DNA of 64,000 nucleotides, from NCBI GenBank assembly GCA_018398805.1, contig JAGFBZ010000938.1, positions 236,001 through 300,000 of the forward strand. The letters run 5' to 3'. This DNA is from Hirundichthys speculiger (taxonomy: Eukaryota > Chordata > Actinopteri > Beloniformes > Exocoetidae). The notes under the pieces are model-generated. The model was given only the letters and a program-made list of their open reading frames with translations, was not told the origin of the DNA and did not search any database. Within the stretch, counting starts at the first letter, position 1. Every line of letters starts with the position of its first letter. Both the position numbers and the translations under genes were made by a program. Of this stretch, positions 1-24,672 are shown piece after piece.

Positions 1-238
1 AATGATAACTGTGTAGTTATTAAAGTTAGTATAGTTATTAACATAGTTGTAGTTATTATTATAAAGTTTATTATATGCACCATTTCTAAAAAATGTGTAA
101 AAAAGTGTTGTAAAAGCACCAGAAAGTCACCTTTAAAGCACATAATATCGATGTGAAAACTTTAATTTTAACATCTGGAGTAAACCAGAGGTTTCAGGTG
201 AGTGTTTGATCCCTGAGTCGTCTCTTTACATTTCACAG

Positions 239-3065
239 ATTTCCATCATCAACATGTGTTGGAATCGGCCAGGTAAGCTGTTCTCAGGCTTCCTCCTCCA
301 CTAATAAATGTTTTGAATTATAACAGTTCCATATATACCTGTGAGTGTATATACATTTATAATATAATCTTTAACAACTCCACAGATGCTGGCTACGATT
401 GTAGTTCTGAGGGCCGGGAAGATGCTGGGTGTCATTTCATTTCCAGACCTGGACTTGAGCATACCTGGAAAGGTAAGGAGAGGACTGTCTCAGATGAAGT
501 AGAAGTTTTTACTGAGCAGTAATTAGATGACATCATGCCCTCGTGTGACCTGTCCTTCCAGATGTTCCCACTGCCTCTGCTGTATGTTGGAAATCAAATA
601 TCAGGGCTGTTTGGGACACAGCGGCTCAAGTGAGAGATTATTAACACTTACTACTATGTTTTTTTTTTTACACATGCCACTCCAGATGTTACACCTTGTA
701 TTTTTTTCCTCCATCTCAGCCTACCCATGTTTACAGTTCTGAGAAGGTTCAGTATTTTTCTCACCATGGTGTTTGAGGGATTCCTGCTTAAGTAAGCGAA
801 ACATCCTCATCTCTTTTTACCAGGAACGTTGCTTTGTGTAATTTGATTTACTGCAACGTGTTTTGTCCCTCTGCAGAAAGACTTACTCTACGTCTGTTAA
901 GATGACAGTGTTTACCATGATCTTTGGTGCTTTTGTTGCTGCCAGGTGAGACGACCACACGGACGACATTTTGACTCACAGTTAAGGCTGTGCGTGCGAT
1001 CGCAGGTCTAATTCCTTTTTGTCTTTGAAGCACTGACTTAGCGTTTGATCTGGAAGGATACATCTTCATAATGTTGAATAATGTTCTGACAGCAGCCAGC
1101 GGGGCGTTTTGTGAAGCAGAAACTGGACTCCAAGGTGAGCAGCAGATCTTCACAGCAGGAAGAACTATTTTGCAAAAACACTTTAAGAATAAAGAGTTGC
1201 TGCTGTTTCTGCAGGATCTGGGCAAATATGGCCTCCTATATTACAATGCTTTGATCATGATTTTCCCTACGTTGGCTTATGCTTACTATTCAGGAGACTT
1301 GCAGATGGTAAGTTTCTCAACACAAACTTATTTGTCTGATTAAATGTCGTGTAGCTGGAGTTAACGTCTGACTGTCTTTGGGAACAGGGCCTGCAGTTTG
1401 ATGGCTGGTCCGATCACCTGTTCGTGGTGCAGTTTGTTCTCTCCTGTGTCATGGGGTAATGCTAGCGTCCATCTCCCACCGCCGTTGTTCGTTAATAGAC
1501 AGCTCATTGTGCTGCTGCTGCTCACATTTAATTGTCTGTGTGTTGTGCAGCTTTATTTTGATGTACTCCATCATGCTGTGCACGCAGTGCAACTCTGCTC
1601 TCACCACCTCCATCATCGGCTGTATAAAGGTGAGTCCTTCCTGGACGGCGCTGCTCTCTCTCTCTGGACTGCTTTGATTTATGGAAGTTGATGTACTTTT
1701 CTGCAACTCTTCCAGAATATTCTGGTCACGTACATCGGTATGGTGTTTGGTGGAGACTACATATTCACATGGACAAACTTTATAGGTCTGAACATCAGGT
1801 AAGACTTCCAGGTTAAGTGTTTAGACGCTGTCATTGCATGTATGGGAGATGTGAAAGTTTCTGGGGATGTATTCTAGACTGGACTCCTCATTAGATCCTG
1901 CTTAAGAAACATATTAAATTATCATGCAAATCAGCCATTCAGATCTGCAAGGGTACTATGACATCATAGACCCTGGTCAGAGTAGAATTATCCAGCAGTT
2001 TCAGCTTTATCTCGTGTTGCATTTGCTGTCCCTCTGAAGATGCCATAAAGCTCTAATGCTGATTTCAAAACAGACAAACTCTGCTGAAATGCAACGTGGA
2101 GTTGAAATGCTTTCAGACTTTGTACCAGTAATGGTGTGTGGGGGGGGGGGGGGGGGGGGGGGGGTGAAGAATGTATTCATTGTCCTTGCTGGATCTTCCA
2201 TGTTAAAAATGAAATGAAAAATACTTTATTTATCCCATAAAGGGAAATTCAATACTGTAGTAAGGGCTCTTTTTTTTTTTTTTTTTTTTTTTATAAACAA
2301 CAGACAAACGACAGCAATAATAATAATAATAATAATAATAGGTGTTAAGTCTTGTTGTGGAGGCTGATGAAAAAAAATATAAAAAATAAAAAAATCTAAA
2401 AACAACAAAATCCAATAAAAATATTGTACAAAAAAAAGAAATGCAACGTGGAGTTGAAATGCTGACCATCTGCTACGTACAGCGCTGGAAAGACATGCTT
2501 GAACATAGTGCTTTTGTAACATGTTTCCAAAAATATTTAAGGATATTGTGTCATCATCCTACATTTTCTCTACCTTTGAATTTCATATCACAAAGGTGTA
2601 ACACCAGTTACCCTCCTCTTCTGTGGGGTAATAATAAGAGTGATGTTGAATGGATGACTTCATGACTTCCTTAAAACTGGCAGCTGTGAACATGGGGAGC
2701 TACAGAAACATGACTTAAAAGGGCGTTTCTGAACTCTTATGTATTTTGACCAAAGCATGTTGGGAAATCATGGCAACTCACTCAAAAAAAATAGTCCTAG
2801 TATGTCTCCTTTAATGTCATGTTTAAACAGAGCCTTAACTGTGACGGAGGATTTGTGTTTTCCTGATATTTTTGTTGTTTTGTGTCCTACAGCATTGCAG
2901 GAAGCCTGGTTTACTCCTATATAACCTTCACACAGGAGCATAGAAGTAAGAGCACTTCCAGTAATGTGAATTCAAACTGGTTTTAGTCTAACTCTGGTTT
3001 GGTTTAGTATGTAACTGATGTCTGAATTTAAGTGTTTGCTATTATTCTTTACAGAAAAGGTGTAA
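239..3065 (+). CDS. slc35d1: SLC35D1-type UDP-sugar transporter, 5' partial
   Basis: Antiporter of the endoplasmic reticulum/Golgi membrane; the family carries UDP-glucuronate and UDP-N-acetylgalactosamine into the lumen for glycan and chondroitin synthesis. Exons read: 239-272, 386-472, 562-629, 720-791, 877-945, 1031-1134, 1215-1307, 1388-1455, 1551-1629, 1716-1798, 2893-2945, 3055-3065; all boundaries are AG/GT and phases agree. Recognisable segments in order are [80 protein letters not shown] and [17 protein letters not shown], which are hydrophobic multi-pass and closer to SLC35D1 than to SLC35D2. The protein ends at EHRKKV, so the long C-terminal tail of mammalian SLC35D1 is absent. About 80 N-terminal residues lie outside the window. 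The exon 1031-1134 carries one extra T (1107-1110) that breaks the frame. Confidence 0.92.
2086..2463. repeat. 326-bp insert bracketed by 26-bp direct repeats
   Basis: The same 26 bp (starting gaaatgcaacgtggagttga) occur at 2086-2111 and 2438-2463. Between them lie a 25-nt poly-G (2140-2164), a SINE-like piece (tactttatttatcccataaa), a T run, TAA repeats and an A-rich end just before the second copy. In the penultimate slc35d1 intron. Confidence 0.7.
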
Positions 3066-4896
3066 ATCCCACCCCCACGCTGCCCACATCCTGGTGTCTG
3101 CCTGCTTCGAGGGGAAATCATCCTTTTTTAAATCAATAATGATGTACAATCATGTCTTACGTCATCCTTATTTTTAGGATAAAGGATTTTCTACAATTAT
3201 GGAATTTTTATCAAAACACTGAAGTTTACTATCTGTAATTAGTTCTTTAAATAATTGTTGCACTGAATATTTTATACAGGAAATTAACATTGAGATTTAA
3301 TACTTAAGTGTTCATGTGATGTGTATTAAATTGAAGTCAAACACTAATGTTTCTGTCACTACTCTGAAACTCGGAATAACTCAAATTCAGTAACACATTT
3401 ATTAAATATATCCTGTTATTCCATTTATTGGCAGTCTTGGAATACGCTTCATTTTTATTTATCATTTACACAGAAAAAAGAAATTATAAAAAAAAAAAAA
3501 AAACTACACGGATCGATATTGAGATCAACTTAATTTCTGAATGTTAAGCTCAAAGCAGAATACAAATGAAAACATTAAAGCATCGAGCTGAACAGCTCCT
3601 GTACCAACATACCGCTCCACGTCTGTTTACCGCCGGGTTCACTGCTCTGACAACATTTTTCTGAGGAATGCCACATCACATTGGTTAAAACTAAGCAATC
3701 TGAACATTTTTATGTTCATTATTATTATTATTATTATTACTGTTGTTTTAAACCAAAAGGTAAAGCAGTACAAGCAACCAACACGGTGGCTTTTCAGCAA
3801 GACTTTCATACTGAGCTGGAGTGACAATAACTGAAAGTACTGCTAAAATTAGAGGAATGGCTAAAAAAAAAAAAAAAAAAAAAAAATTAAATCTAAACAC
3901 AGAAATATAAGCAGTTCCCAAAACTACCCCCCCCCCCACCAAAAAAAAAAAAAAAAACAATTTTGGGAGAAAAAAAAATCCAAACTGCTCAAGATAGGAA
4001 ATGTATACAAACTTTATAAAATCACAAACATTCTGTCTAGTAAAAACAAAATGTTGAGCAAAGCACCGACTATGAAAATTCAAAAATACAGAGATCTACT
4101 TGATGAGTTATAATACAGGACATCACTGATGTCAGTTTTTTTTTTTGTTGTTTTTTGTTTTTTAAACAAACCTTCAGGGGGAATAACCCATAGGTTCATT
4201 TATCATAAACAGCTATGACAAAGAAATGGAGTGAAAATGTATTTCTGCTGGGGTCACTTATCAGTAAAGATAAGAACATTACAATCAAAGTGCAACTACA
4301 GCGAGCTAGCGACAGCGAGCTAGCGACAGCGAGCTAGCGACAGCGAGCTAGCGACAGCGCCAGGCCGACTTCATCCAGGTTTTGCCAACTTTGCATCCTT
4401 TGAAAACATGTAGTTTTAAAACGTCCCGTTTCTTCAAATCCTTAAGAGCAAACAAATGGCTTGAACAGAAAGAATCCATAATTAGATTTTTATTTGGTTA
4501 AAAAATATAAATATCTCTCATGTAAAAAAATATCACAGGTGATTTATTTTCTTTAAGTACAAATAGGAAAACAAAATTCTTGGCAAAATCTTGTCAGTCT
4601 CCAAAAATAAAAAATGACAAGATGGTAGAAGATGCTGTGTAGGATACAATCTACCCATGGTGCTTTGGGGTGCTTTTAGCAGGCAGTCATGAGTAAGATG
4701 GAAGGACGGGGGGGCGTCGGCCCTCCTGCAGGACTGGCTGCAGTTTGGTTGGCTGTGTTCTTGAACGTGGGACTTTCAGAGACCTCTGAACTGCTCCAAT
4801 GACATCCTGTGCTCACGGCTGATTTTCCAACCGACTGGTGGGAACGCAGTGTGAAAGTCAGTTTCATTTAGTCAACATTGCCGGCCCCTGGAGCCT
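3066..4896. other. Tail-to-tail intergenic region / two 3' UTRs
   Basis: Slc35d1 (plus) and mier1 (minus) converge here. The stretch is AT-rich, with several A/T runs (about 3488-3503, 3865-3886, 3941-3956, 4138-4146) and a short ATT microsatellite (about 3718-3739). It should hold both 3' untranslated regions; AATAAA-like signals occur on both strands but I could not fix cleavage sites. No further coding exon was recognised. Confidence 0.6.
4299..4358. repeat. 14-bp tandem repeat in presumed mier1 3' UTR
   Basis: Four head-to-tail copies of cagcgagctagcga with no divergence, plus a partial copy. The unit contains the palindrome GCTAGC. It lies about 540 bp downstream of the mier1 stop codon on the minus strand, so it is probably transcribed in the mier1 3' UTR. 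Confidence 0.85.
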
Positions 4897-18011
<13,115 letters not shown>

Positions 18012-18574
18012 GTTTGCAATTCTGCAGGGTCACGTCAGGGGTCGACCGACAGTACCCGGATGTAGATCCCCGCCCACCTGCAGAATCAACAGCGCTGCTG
18101 TGGATCAATTAACGTTTCATCTTACAGCATCCAGGCAGGGAGACTTACACAGGTTTGATATTTTTGTCTTCAGATCAATATGTGTGTTTGCGTGTGTGTG
18201 CTCCTCACTTCCCAAACTGCAAAAAAATAAACCAACACTTAATGTTATTGTCACATTAACGGAACATCAAAAGTAAAAATTACTTTAATTGGTTTTCTTT
18301 GGGAGAAGATTTGGCTTAGACAGGGAAGATACTGCACGATGTTTAAAAAAAAAAATCTTAAAAAGAGACAACATGTACACATACAAATAGGAAGTGCGTT
18401 TTATCTGACGGTATACATGTGTTGTGTCTTGAATATAGAAAATTGAAATTCAGGGAGGAAGTTCAGGGTTCTCCTTGTGCAGGCACAATAGGCATAACTA
18501 GTCTTTTATCCCTCTGTCTGTTTAACTTTTTACCTGCCATTATCATTGATTGGATTTAATTATATAATCTTAGT

Positions 18575-18690
18575 TGATGATATTTGCTCGGGGGTCATGC
18601 TCTGGGTCTCTGTAAAGCGCCTAGAGACAATTGTCATTGTAACAGACGCTATATAAATAAAATTGAATTGAATTGAATTGAATTGAAATG
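18575..18690 (+). mobile_element. L2-like LINE 3' end with TTGAA tail
   Basis: Reads gctcgggggtcatgctctgg, then the agcgcctagagacaattgtc block, ending in tandem ttgaa units (about 18663-18685). This is the complementary orientation of the copy at 56.5 kb and a common teleost LINE terminus. Confidence 0.7.
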
Positions 18691-19017
18691 GCTGCAGGTG
18701 AATGTACTAGTCATAATAATGATAATAATAATAATAGTAATAATACATTTTATTCAAAAGTGCCTTTTAAAACACACAAGAACACTTTACAGATAGATTA
18801 GAAACAGTCAAATAAAGTGTGTGTGTTGTGTTGATGTAATGATTTGTTAATTTGCAGAAGCTCATCAGGTCCAGTTGTAATTCAGTTGTAAGGCATTAAA
18901 GTTATGTAATAGAAAATTGTGTTATAGCAGCATCCATGAATGAAAAACTGAAGAAAAAAAATCACAATAAATTAAAATATTTATTCTGTAGATTGTTGCA
19001 TTAACTATTCACCAAGA

Positions 19018-20100
19018 TCTTCATTGATGATGGTAGAGTCTGACTGCTGCACAAAGTCTTCTCCAGAACATCCCAAAGATTCTCAATGGGGTTCAGGTCT
19101 GGACTCTGGTGGCCAGTCCATGTGTGAAAATGATGTCTCCTGCTCCCTGAATCAGTCTTTCACAATTTGAGCCTGATGAATGTTGGCATTGTCATCTTGG
19201 AATATGTCTGTGCCATCAGGGAAGAAAAAGTCAATTGATGGAGTAACCTGGTCATTCAGTATATTCAGGTAGTCAGCTGACCTCATTCTTTGAGCTCATA
19301 CTGTTGCTGAACCTGGACCTGACCAACTGCAGCAACCCCAGATCAGAACACTGCCCCCCACAGGCTGGTACAGTAGGCGCTAGGCATGATGGGAGCTTCA
19401 CTTCATCTGCCTCTCTTCTGATGCTTCCATCACTCTGGAACAGGATCAATCTGGACTCATCAGACCACATGACCTTCTTCCTTTGATCCAGAGTCCAATC
19501 TTTATGCTCCATAGCAAATTGAAGCCTTTTTTCTTTTTTCCAAATTCCCCTCATGATAAGTGTTTTTCTTAAAGCCACACAGCTGTTTTGTCTCAATCCC
19601 TTGAGTTACCTTTACATTGTGCGTGTGGAAATGTTCTAAAAAAGGATCAAGAATCAAGGATCAAGGAGACTTTATTTGTCATTGAGCCAGCGTCCCAGTA
19701 CAACAAAATTACATTCCAGTACATCGTCCAAGAAAACATACAAGAAACAGACAAATATAGTAGGACATGGGTCAACGGTGCACTGACCCTTATCATTAGA
19801 TAAGGAACTTCATTTCACTATAAAACATAGTTGCTAGTTCTTGTTTTTTTACAATTTCCTTTTACCATTCAAGATTTTTTTTCTTCCTAGATAATGTTCC
19901 CCACTATCCTTCCAGCTTTTAATACAGTTCTGAACCCAGTTTTAGTAGTTTCAGCAACCTCCTTAGATGAGAAGCTACTCACTGCATCAGTGAGAGTTAA
20001 ATAACTTGTTGCCAGCTAAAACATGATCATCCATGCAGTAATTACCCAAAGGGAGGCTCTTACTGAGTTACTTAGTTATAACAGTGTATAAAACATGATG
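19018..20100 (-). pseudogene. Tc1-like transposase relic
   Basis: Read on the minus strand, 19273-19596 gives KDWTLDQRKKVMWSDESR followed by READEVKLPSCLAPTVPACG; further on, around 19060-19120, SPDLNPIENLWDVLEK appears. These are the usual Tc1/mariner DDE segments in the usual order, but frames shift between them and stops occur. A SINE-like fragment (about 19655-19800, with ggagactttatttgtcattg) seems inserted within it. Not functional. Confidence 0.82.
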
Positions 20101-20405
20101 AAATCAACTTTCCCTGAGTTTGGTTGAACAATAAATCTTGTAACAGCAAATACTGAACACTGGGTCAAATGTCTTATGGAGCATGACCTACATGTTTTCT
20201 TCACACATCTTTTGGCACTTTTTTTATACCCTTTTAACAATTATGAAAAAAAATCCCTTGTCAGCAAATGAATAACCTTTAAAATCTCATTAATGTAACA
20301 GCTACTGCTTACTATTGTACACGGACACAGAATAGCACAAACACATTCAGGATTTGTTATTGAGCATTTTTGTTAGCTTGGTGACTGTGGAGGTAATGTT
20401 TCAGT

Positions 20406-20430
20406 GGGGGGGGGGGGGGGGGGGGGGGGG
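20406..20430. repeat. 25-nt poly-G tract
   Basis: Uninterrupted run of 25 G between mier1 and dynlt5. Confidence 0.95.
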
Positions 20431-20769
20431 TTTGTTTTTCAGTTTGTTTTTTTATTTGACACCCACGAGAGAGACAAACCTCTTGAAGACAAACAAATTC
20501 CAGCTATTGACCATTGCTAGAAGGGAATATCACCAGTAAGTCACAATTATTCCAAAGTTTCAATAATTTCTTCAGAGTGTTGTCAGGAACGAGTTTACAG
20601 TATTAATCATTTTAAAAAGTACCACAAATCTCTGTTCAGTGTCATTGTTTTATTACGTTCCACAACTTAAAATATACTACACATGTAGAGCAGTTTTTAA
20701 CAGCAGAAACACTGAGAAAAACATAACCAATGTGAGCCTTGTTTTCATCCGTGAATTTAAAGTCAACTG

Positions 20770-22199
20770 TCACTCATAATAGACGGCATAGACAGTTGCA
20801 ACGCAAAACAGAGAGCTGTTCTTGAAGCAGAAAGAGGCAAAGGTGTCCGTAGATGCATCCCACAGAAAGCTGTTGGTGATCTGCATGCCCTGCCCGCTGA
20901 TTTGACCCACGTGGATCAGGACAACCGTTTTGTATCTGGGGATCTCAAGGTCCTTCACACGGCTTTTTATTATCTTGAGAAGATAAGGGAGGAATTATCA
21001 TGATCAAAGCAGGAATTCAAACTGATGTACAAAGAGTTGCATTTAAGTTTTTTTTTTTTTTAATTTACCCTAGAGAGTGTTAGTGTCAGGTCTCGAGATC
21101 GTTGTTCTTCATATTTCTTCTCTTGGAGGTGACTGGTAAGTACATCCATCAGCATCTCTGTGACGGCACTGACAGGGAAGCGTTTACAAGGTCCTGTGGC
21201 CCAAAAAAATTAAAATAAAATAAAATAAATCAAGAGAAATAGTTCCACAATTAATAAAAAGGGCCTTCCTGTGTGACAAGGTCAATAGTTGGGAAAAAAA
21301 AAAACATTACTAGAAAAAAGAGACCACATTACACTGATTTTAAAAACTCTTCATTTGCTCCCAGACACTTCTAGAATCAATTTTCAAATTCTTCTTTCAA
21401 TTTTTTTAAAGCTCTGTATTGTAAGGAACCCCAGTATATCTCACCTCATTCTCATTTTACAACATGTGGTGATCAGGCTTTTGGTGTAGCAGTGCTCTCT
21501 CTTTGTTTTAGTTTCAAGAATTGCTTTTCAAAAAACAGCTGAAAACATTTTTATTCAGGCAGGCTTTCAGATAATGACATCTTAAATTGTTTCTGTTGGT
21601 TTTAACTGCACCTAATGGTTTTTATTTTCTATCATGTTTTATTGTAAAGCACTTCCTGTTGAGAAAAAAAAAAAAAAGCCACGCCAATCCAAGGTTGTGC
21701 AAACAGCTGGACACAAAGTTTGTGGTGAAGATGTATTTACTGAGGTCAACTTTATCTCACCCAACTGATAGGTATTCTCCAAAGTTCTAGAAACTGGAGC
21801 GGTGTCTTCACGGTGATCTCGCTCATCTCTGCAAGAGACAGGACTTAAAAAAATCAATAACACACTGAAATCAAATGGTTTAGAAATAAATAATAATCTG
21901 AAATGAGCAGAGTAGAAATTGTAGCAAACACTGAAATTTGGAATATTTGCTGTAGCCAACATGACGTCATGACGTTTTTTTTTTTTTCCATAACTGATTA
22001 ATAAAAAACAGATAGCATAAACATAAAACAGACACACTGTTTGACATTTGTTGCAGTCTACTCACTTCTCCTTCCCGCCTGCTGGGTCTTTGCCTTTAGT
22101 ACCATGAATTTCATCGTGAGTCGGATCCTGGTTTCCATCACCGGGAAGCTTCACGTTCTTGTCTTTTCTCCGGACTTCGTCTTTAAGTTGTTTAGACAT
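20770..22199 (-). CDS. dynlt5: Dynein light chain Tctex-type 5
   Basis: Tctex1-family light chain (formerly TCTEX1D1), expected to associate with dynein in cilia or cytoplasm. Four coding exons, gene order: 22066-22199, 21761-21828, 21069-21193, 20770-20973; sum 531 nt, 176 aa plus stop, close to the human length of about 179. Start MSKQLKDEVRRKDKNVKLPG, then a charged disordered N-terminus (1-60), ENTYQLG at the start of the Tctex1 fold, an amphipathic helix (VTEMLMDVLTSHLQ) and the beta-rich core with YKTVVLIHVGQISGQGMQ, FLWDASTDTFASF and a terminal VATVYAVYYE. That ending is typical of the family. Introns are 95, 567 and 237 bp; the 567-bp one carries a LINE fragment. An X-box-like site upstream suggests RFX/ciliary control. 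Confidence 0.95.
21280..21680 (+). pseudogene. LINE reverse-transcriptase C-terminal relic
   Basis: Plus-strand translation from 21310 gives RDHITLILKTLHLLPDTSRI, a decayed match to the RDHISPVLASLHWLPVKFRI block of the LINE at 57.6 kb, then a PQYISPHSHF-like stretch and LKTFLF. It ends near an A run at 21663-21677. It sits inside the second dynlt5 intron, antisense to the gene. Confidence 0.7.
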
Positions 22200-22508
22200 C
22201 TCAACTCCTCCTCCTTTTTAGTTTTCCTGATAAACCCACGTATAACCGACTAAAGTTTTGCTCAGTTTTTAAGTACACACAGCTATTAAGACTTAATGCA
22301 AATTAACGAAAGAGAAAGCACACACATGTCAAGGCATTAACGTTAAAATGGCGTTAATTTATAAATACCTATTTTTTAGTGTAAAGTATAAAGCGTTAAC
22401 TCCTTTATATTGTGTTCCAAAATGGGTAATTCAGAGATAAAAGTAAATCATAATGGTGTTTTTACCGAGTTTAGGACCTCTCGAGGTGGCAGCCCAACAC
22501 AAATTGGC

Positions 22509-22522
22509 GTTGTCATAGCAAC
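22509..22522. promoter_or_regulatory. RFX X-box-like motif upstream of dynlt5
   Basis: GTTGTCATAGCAAC is an inverted-repeat X-box that differs at one position from the strong form GTTGCCATAGCAAC. It lies about 310 bp upstream of the dynlt5 ATG, in a short GC-richer island. RFX factors drive cilia genes, which fits a Tctex-type dynein light chain. Binding is inferred, not shown. Confidence 0.6.
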
Positions 22523-22956
22523 TGTTAGCAGCTAGTGTGCGAGGTATCCTTCCGCGAGGGGAGTGAACTGAAATGGATTTAAAGCTACAATAGCTTGTAA
22601 CCATGCTAACGACAGATTATTATTTTTTCTGTGTGTTCAATGTTGACATAAATAAATAAGTAAATCGCTGACATGTTTAGATGTCTCAGTTGTAGCTTGT
22701 ATTACATTCCATGTTACTACATTTCGTGTATTAACAATAATCCATCATTTTATAAAGAAGATGGCGAAGTCTTCTCTAAATAGCCAGTCATGTATTGAGG
22801 TTTCTTTCACCAACAACGTTAATAATCTGAGGTTTAGTTTTTGTCTTATTCATGGAAAGAGCAGGTGCAAAGAGTATCATGTTTGAACAAATAAGAAAGA
22901 AATGTATGCATCATATCGTCTCCTCTTTATTACCAACTTAAAATGCTTGGCATCAT

Positions 22957-23069
<113 letters not shown>

Positions 23070-24672
23070 GAGATGTATGATTGCACATTCTCAACCTAAT
23101 ACAGTTTTTGCTGTTTAACAAATAATTTACAGAAAACAAGGTATTGTGATACTATTGTGTGTTCAAAATAAGGCAAAAATAAGCATTGCTAAAAAAAAAA
23201 AAAAAAAAAACAATTCAAAAGAACCATGTTTCTTTTTTTTTAAGAACTCAATTAAATCTTGTACCCGTGCTATAGCCATTAGTCAGCACATTAAAAGATT
23301 CCATAAAATGTGATGTTCAACCACATGTAAGCATGTTATTTGTGTGAGTTGTTTCACAAATAAAAGTGAGTCTTTTTTTGTCACACACAGGAAAATGTGA
23401 AACGGTTAATACTGCATGGGATATTAATGACATGCCAAATTTATTGACAATGAGATTCATAAGGTGTATCAACAGCAAAACATTGAGCAGAGACGTAAGT
23501 GAAGGCAAAAGTGTTTTCTCGTAGCACACTTACACAACACCCGCATCATGACTGTATTGAAAAGAACAAACTGGTATGACATTTATGAGACCAGTGTCAG
23601 ACAACGCAGCTTTTATGCGGCACCGTTTAGATCCATCGACGTTAACACTTGTTTGTACAAGATATCTGCATGGAAAACATCAGATGAAAAGAATGTTGTG
23701 TGCTGTTACGTGGAACCAAATGCATATATGAGTGTTAACATCAACAAACAAAAAGACTATCACAGACACGTCCATTTGCTCAGATAAATATTTAAAACAC
23801 AGCTTTCTATGTACACTTTTTATACTTTTTTTTTTAAATATTGCTATTAGAAAATGATAAAACATTTATTCAACATTGTGAAAAAGGAATAAAATAAGAC
23901 AGGGACCTGAATAATGCCGTCTTCATGATAGAGACTATTTTCATTACTCTGCCATGTCCCCAATAATCCCACTCTGGACCTTGATCAATATCATGGCCAA
24001 AGAAATTGGCCAAGAGTTTAAGCAGCATCAAAGGCAACACCTACAATCATCAACCCAGATCTTTCTGTATTTCCCTGGAAACCTAAAGGTCCTCATCATC
24101 TACTTATGGCACTCACACATCTGACTCAGTCTGTGTGTAACATATTGATAACCAATTAAATATATAAATTCTGAATCAATTACACAAACAGTTCCAGTTA
24201 AAATAGCAGCTTCTGTTAATCACCTTCATCTAATGCGATTTTACTAATAAAACACCCCACAAAAAGCAGGTTTTAGGTTGTGAGATATTTTTGTTTTATG
24301 TCAGATAAGTCATTCTTCACCAGGTCAGACTGGTGTAGCTGATTACATGCCCACACTGGCTGTTGACATTATTTTTTTAATGGCATCATGTCATCTGCAG
24401 TGGTAACGTTAAAGGCTGCATGGATTGGTATTATGCATTTGTGTCAGTTCTGAGTACAGAGAAAAAAAATTAACCCATTAACAGAATTTTGTAGAGAAAT
24501 TATTATTCAGGTTGTTAACTTATTTGGATGCATGCAGAGATTTATGAACTTAATGATTTCTTTGAGCCACTTGGATTAGAAATACTCTGACAAGTTTGAA
24601 AAAAAGAAAAGTCTTTTAATCCTATGTTTTTTTTAATTGTGTAAAACATATGATATACATTATTTGATTGTA

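Larger units (their letters stand above)
18012..20769. other. Intergenic, mier1 5' flank to dynlt5 3' end
   Basis: The first 100 bp (18012-18110) hold the mier1 5' UTR and probable promoter, relatively CpG-bearing next to the ATG. The rest is repeats: a LINE tail at 18575-18690, a Tc1-like relic at 19018-20100 and a poly-G tract at 20406-20430. No remnant of INSL5 or WDR78/DNAI4 was recognised. Confidence 0.65.

Noticed and set aside
140..215. Possible upstream slc35d1 exon ending TTTCAG|GTGAGT
   Set aside because: The translation has no similarity to the transporter and no transmembrane character; the preceding exon must lie further left.
848..1225. 125-codon minus-strand ORF
   Set aside because: Antisense to three well-supported slc35d1 exons and their introns.
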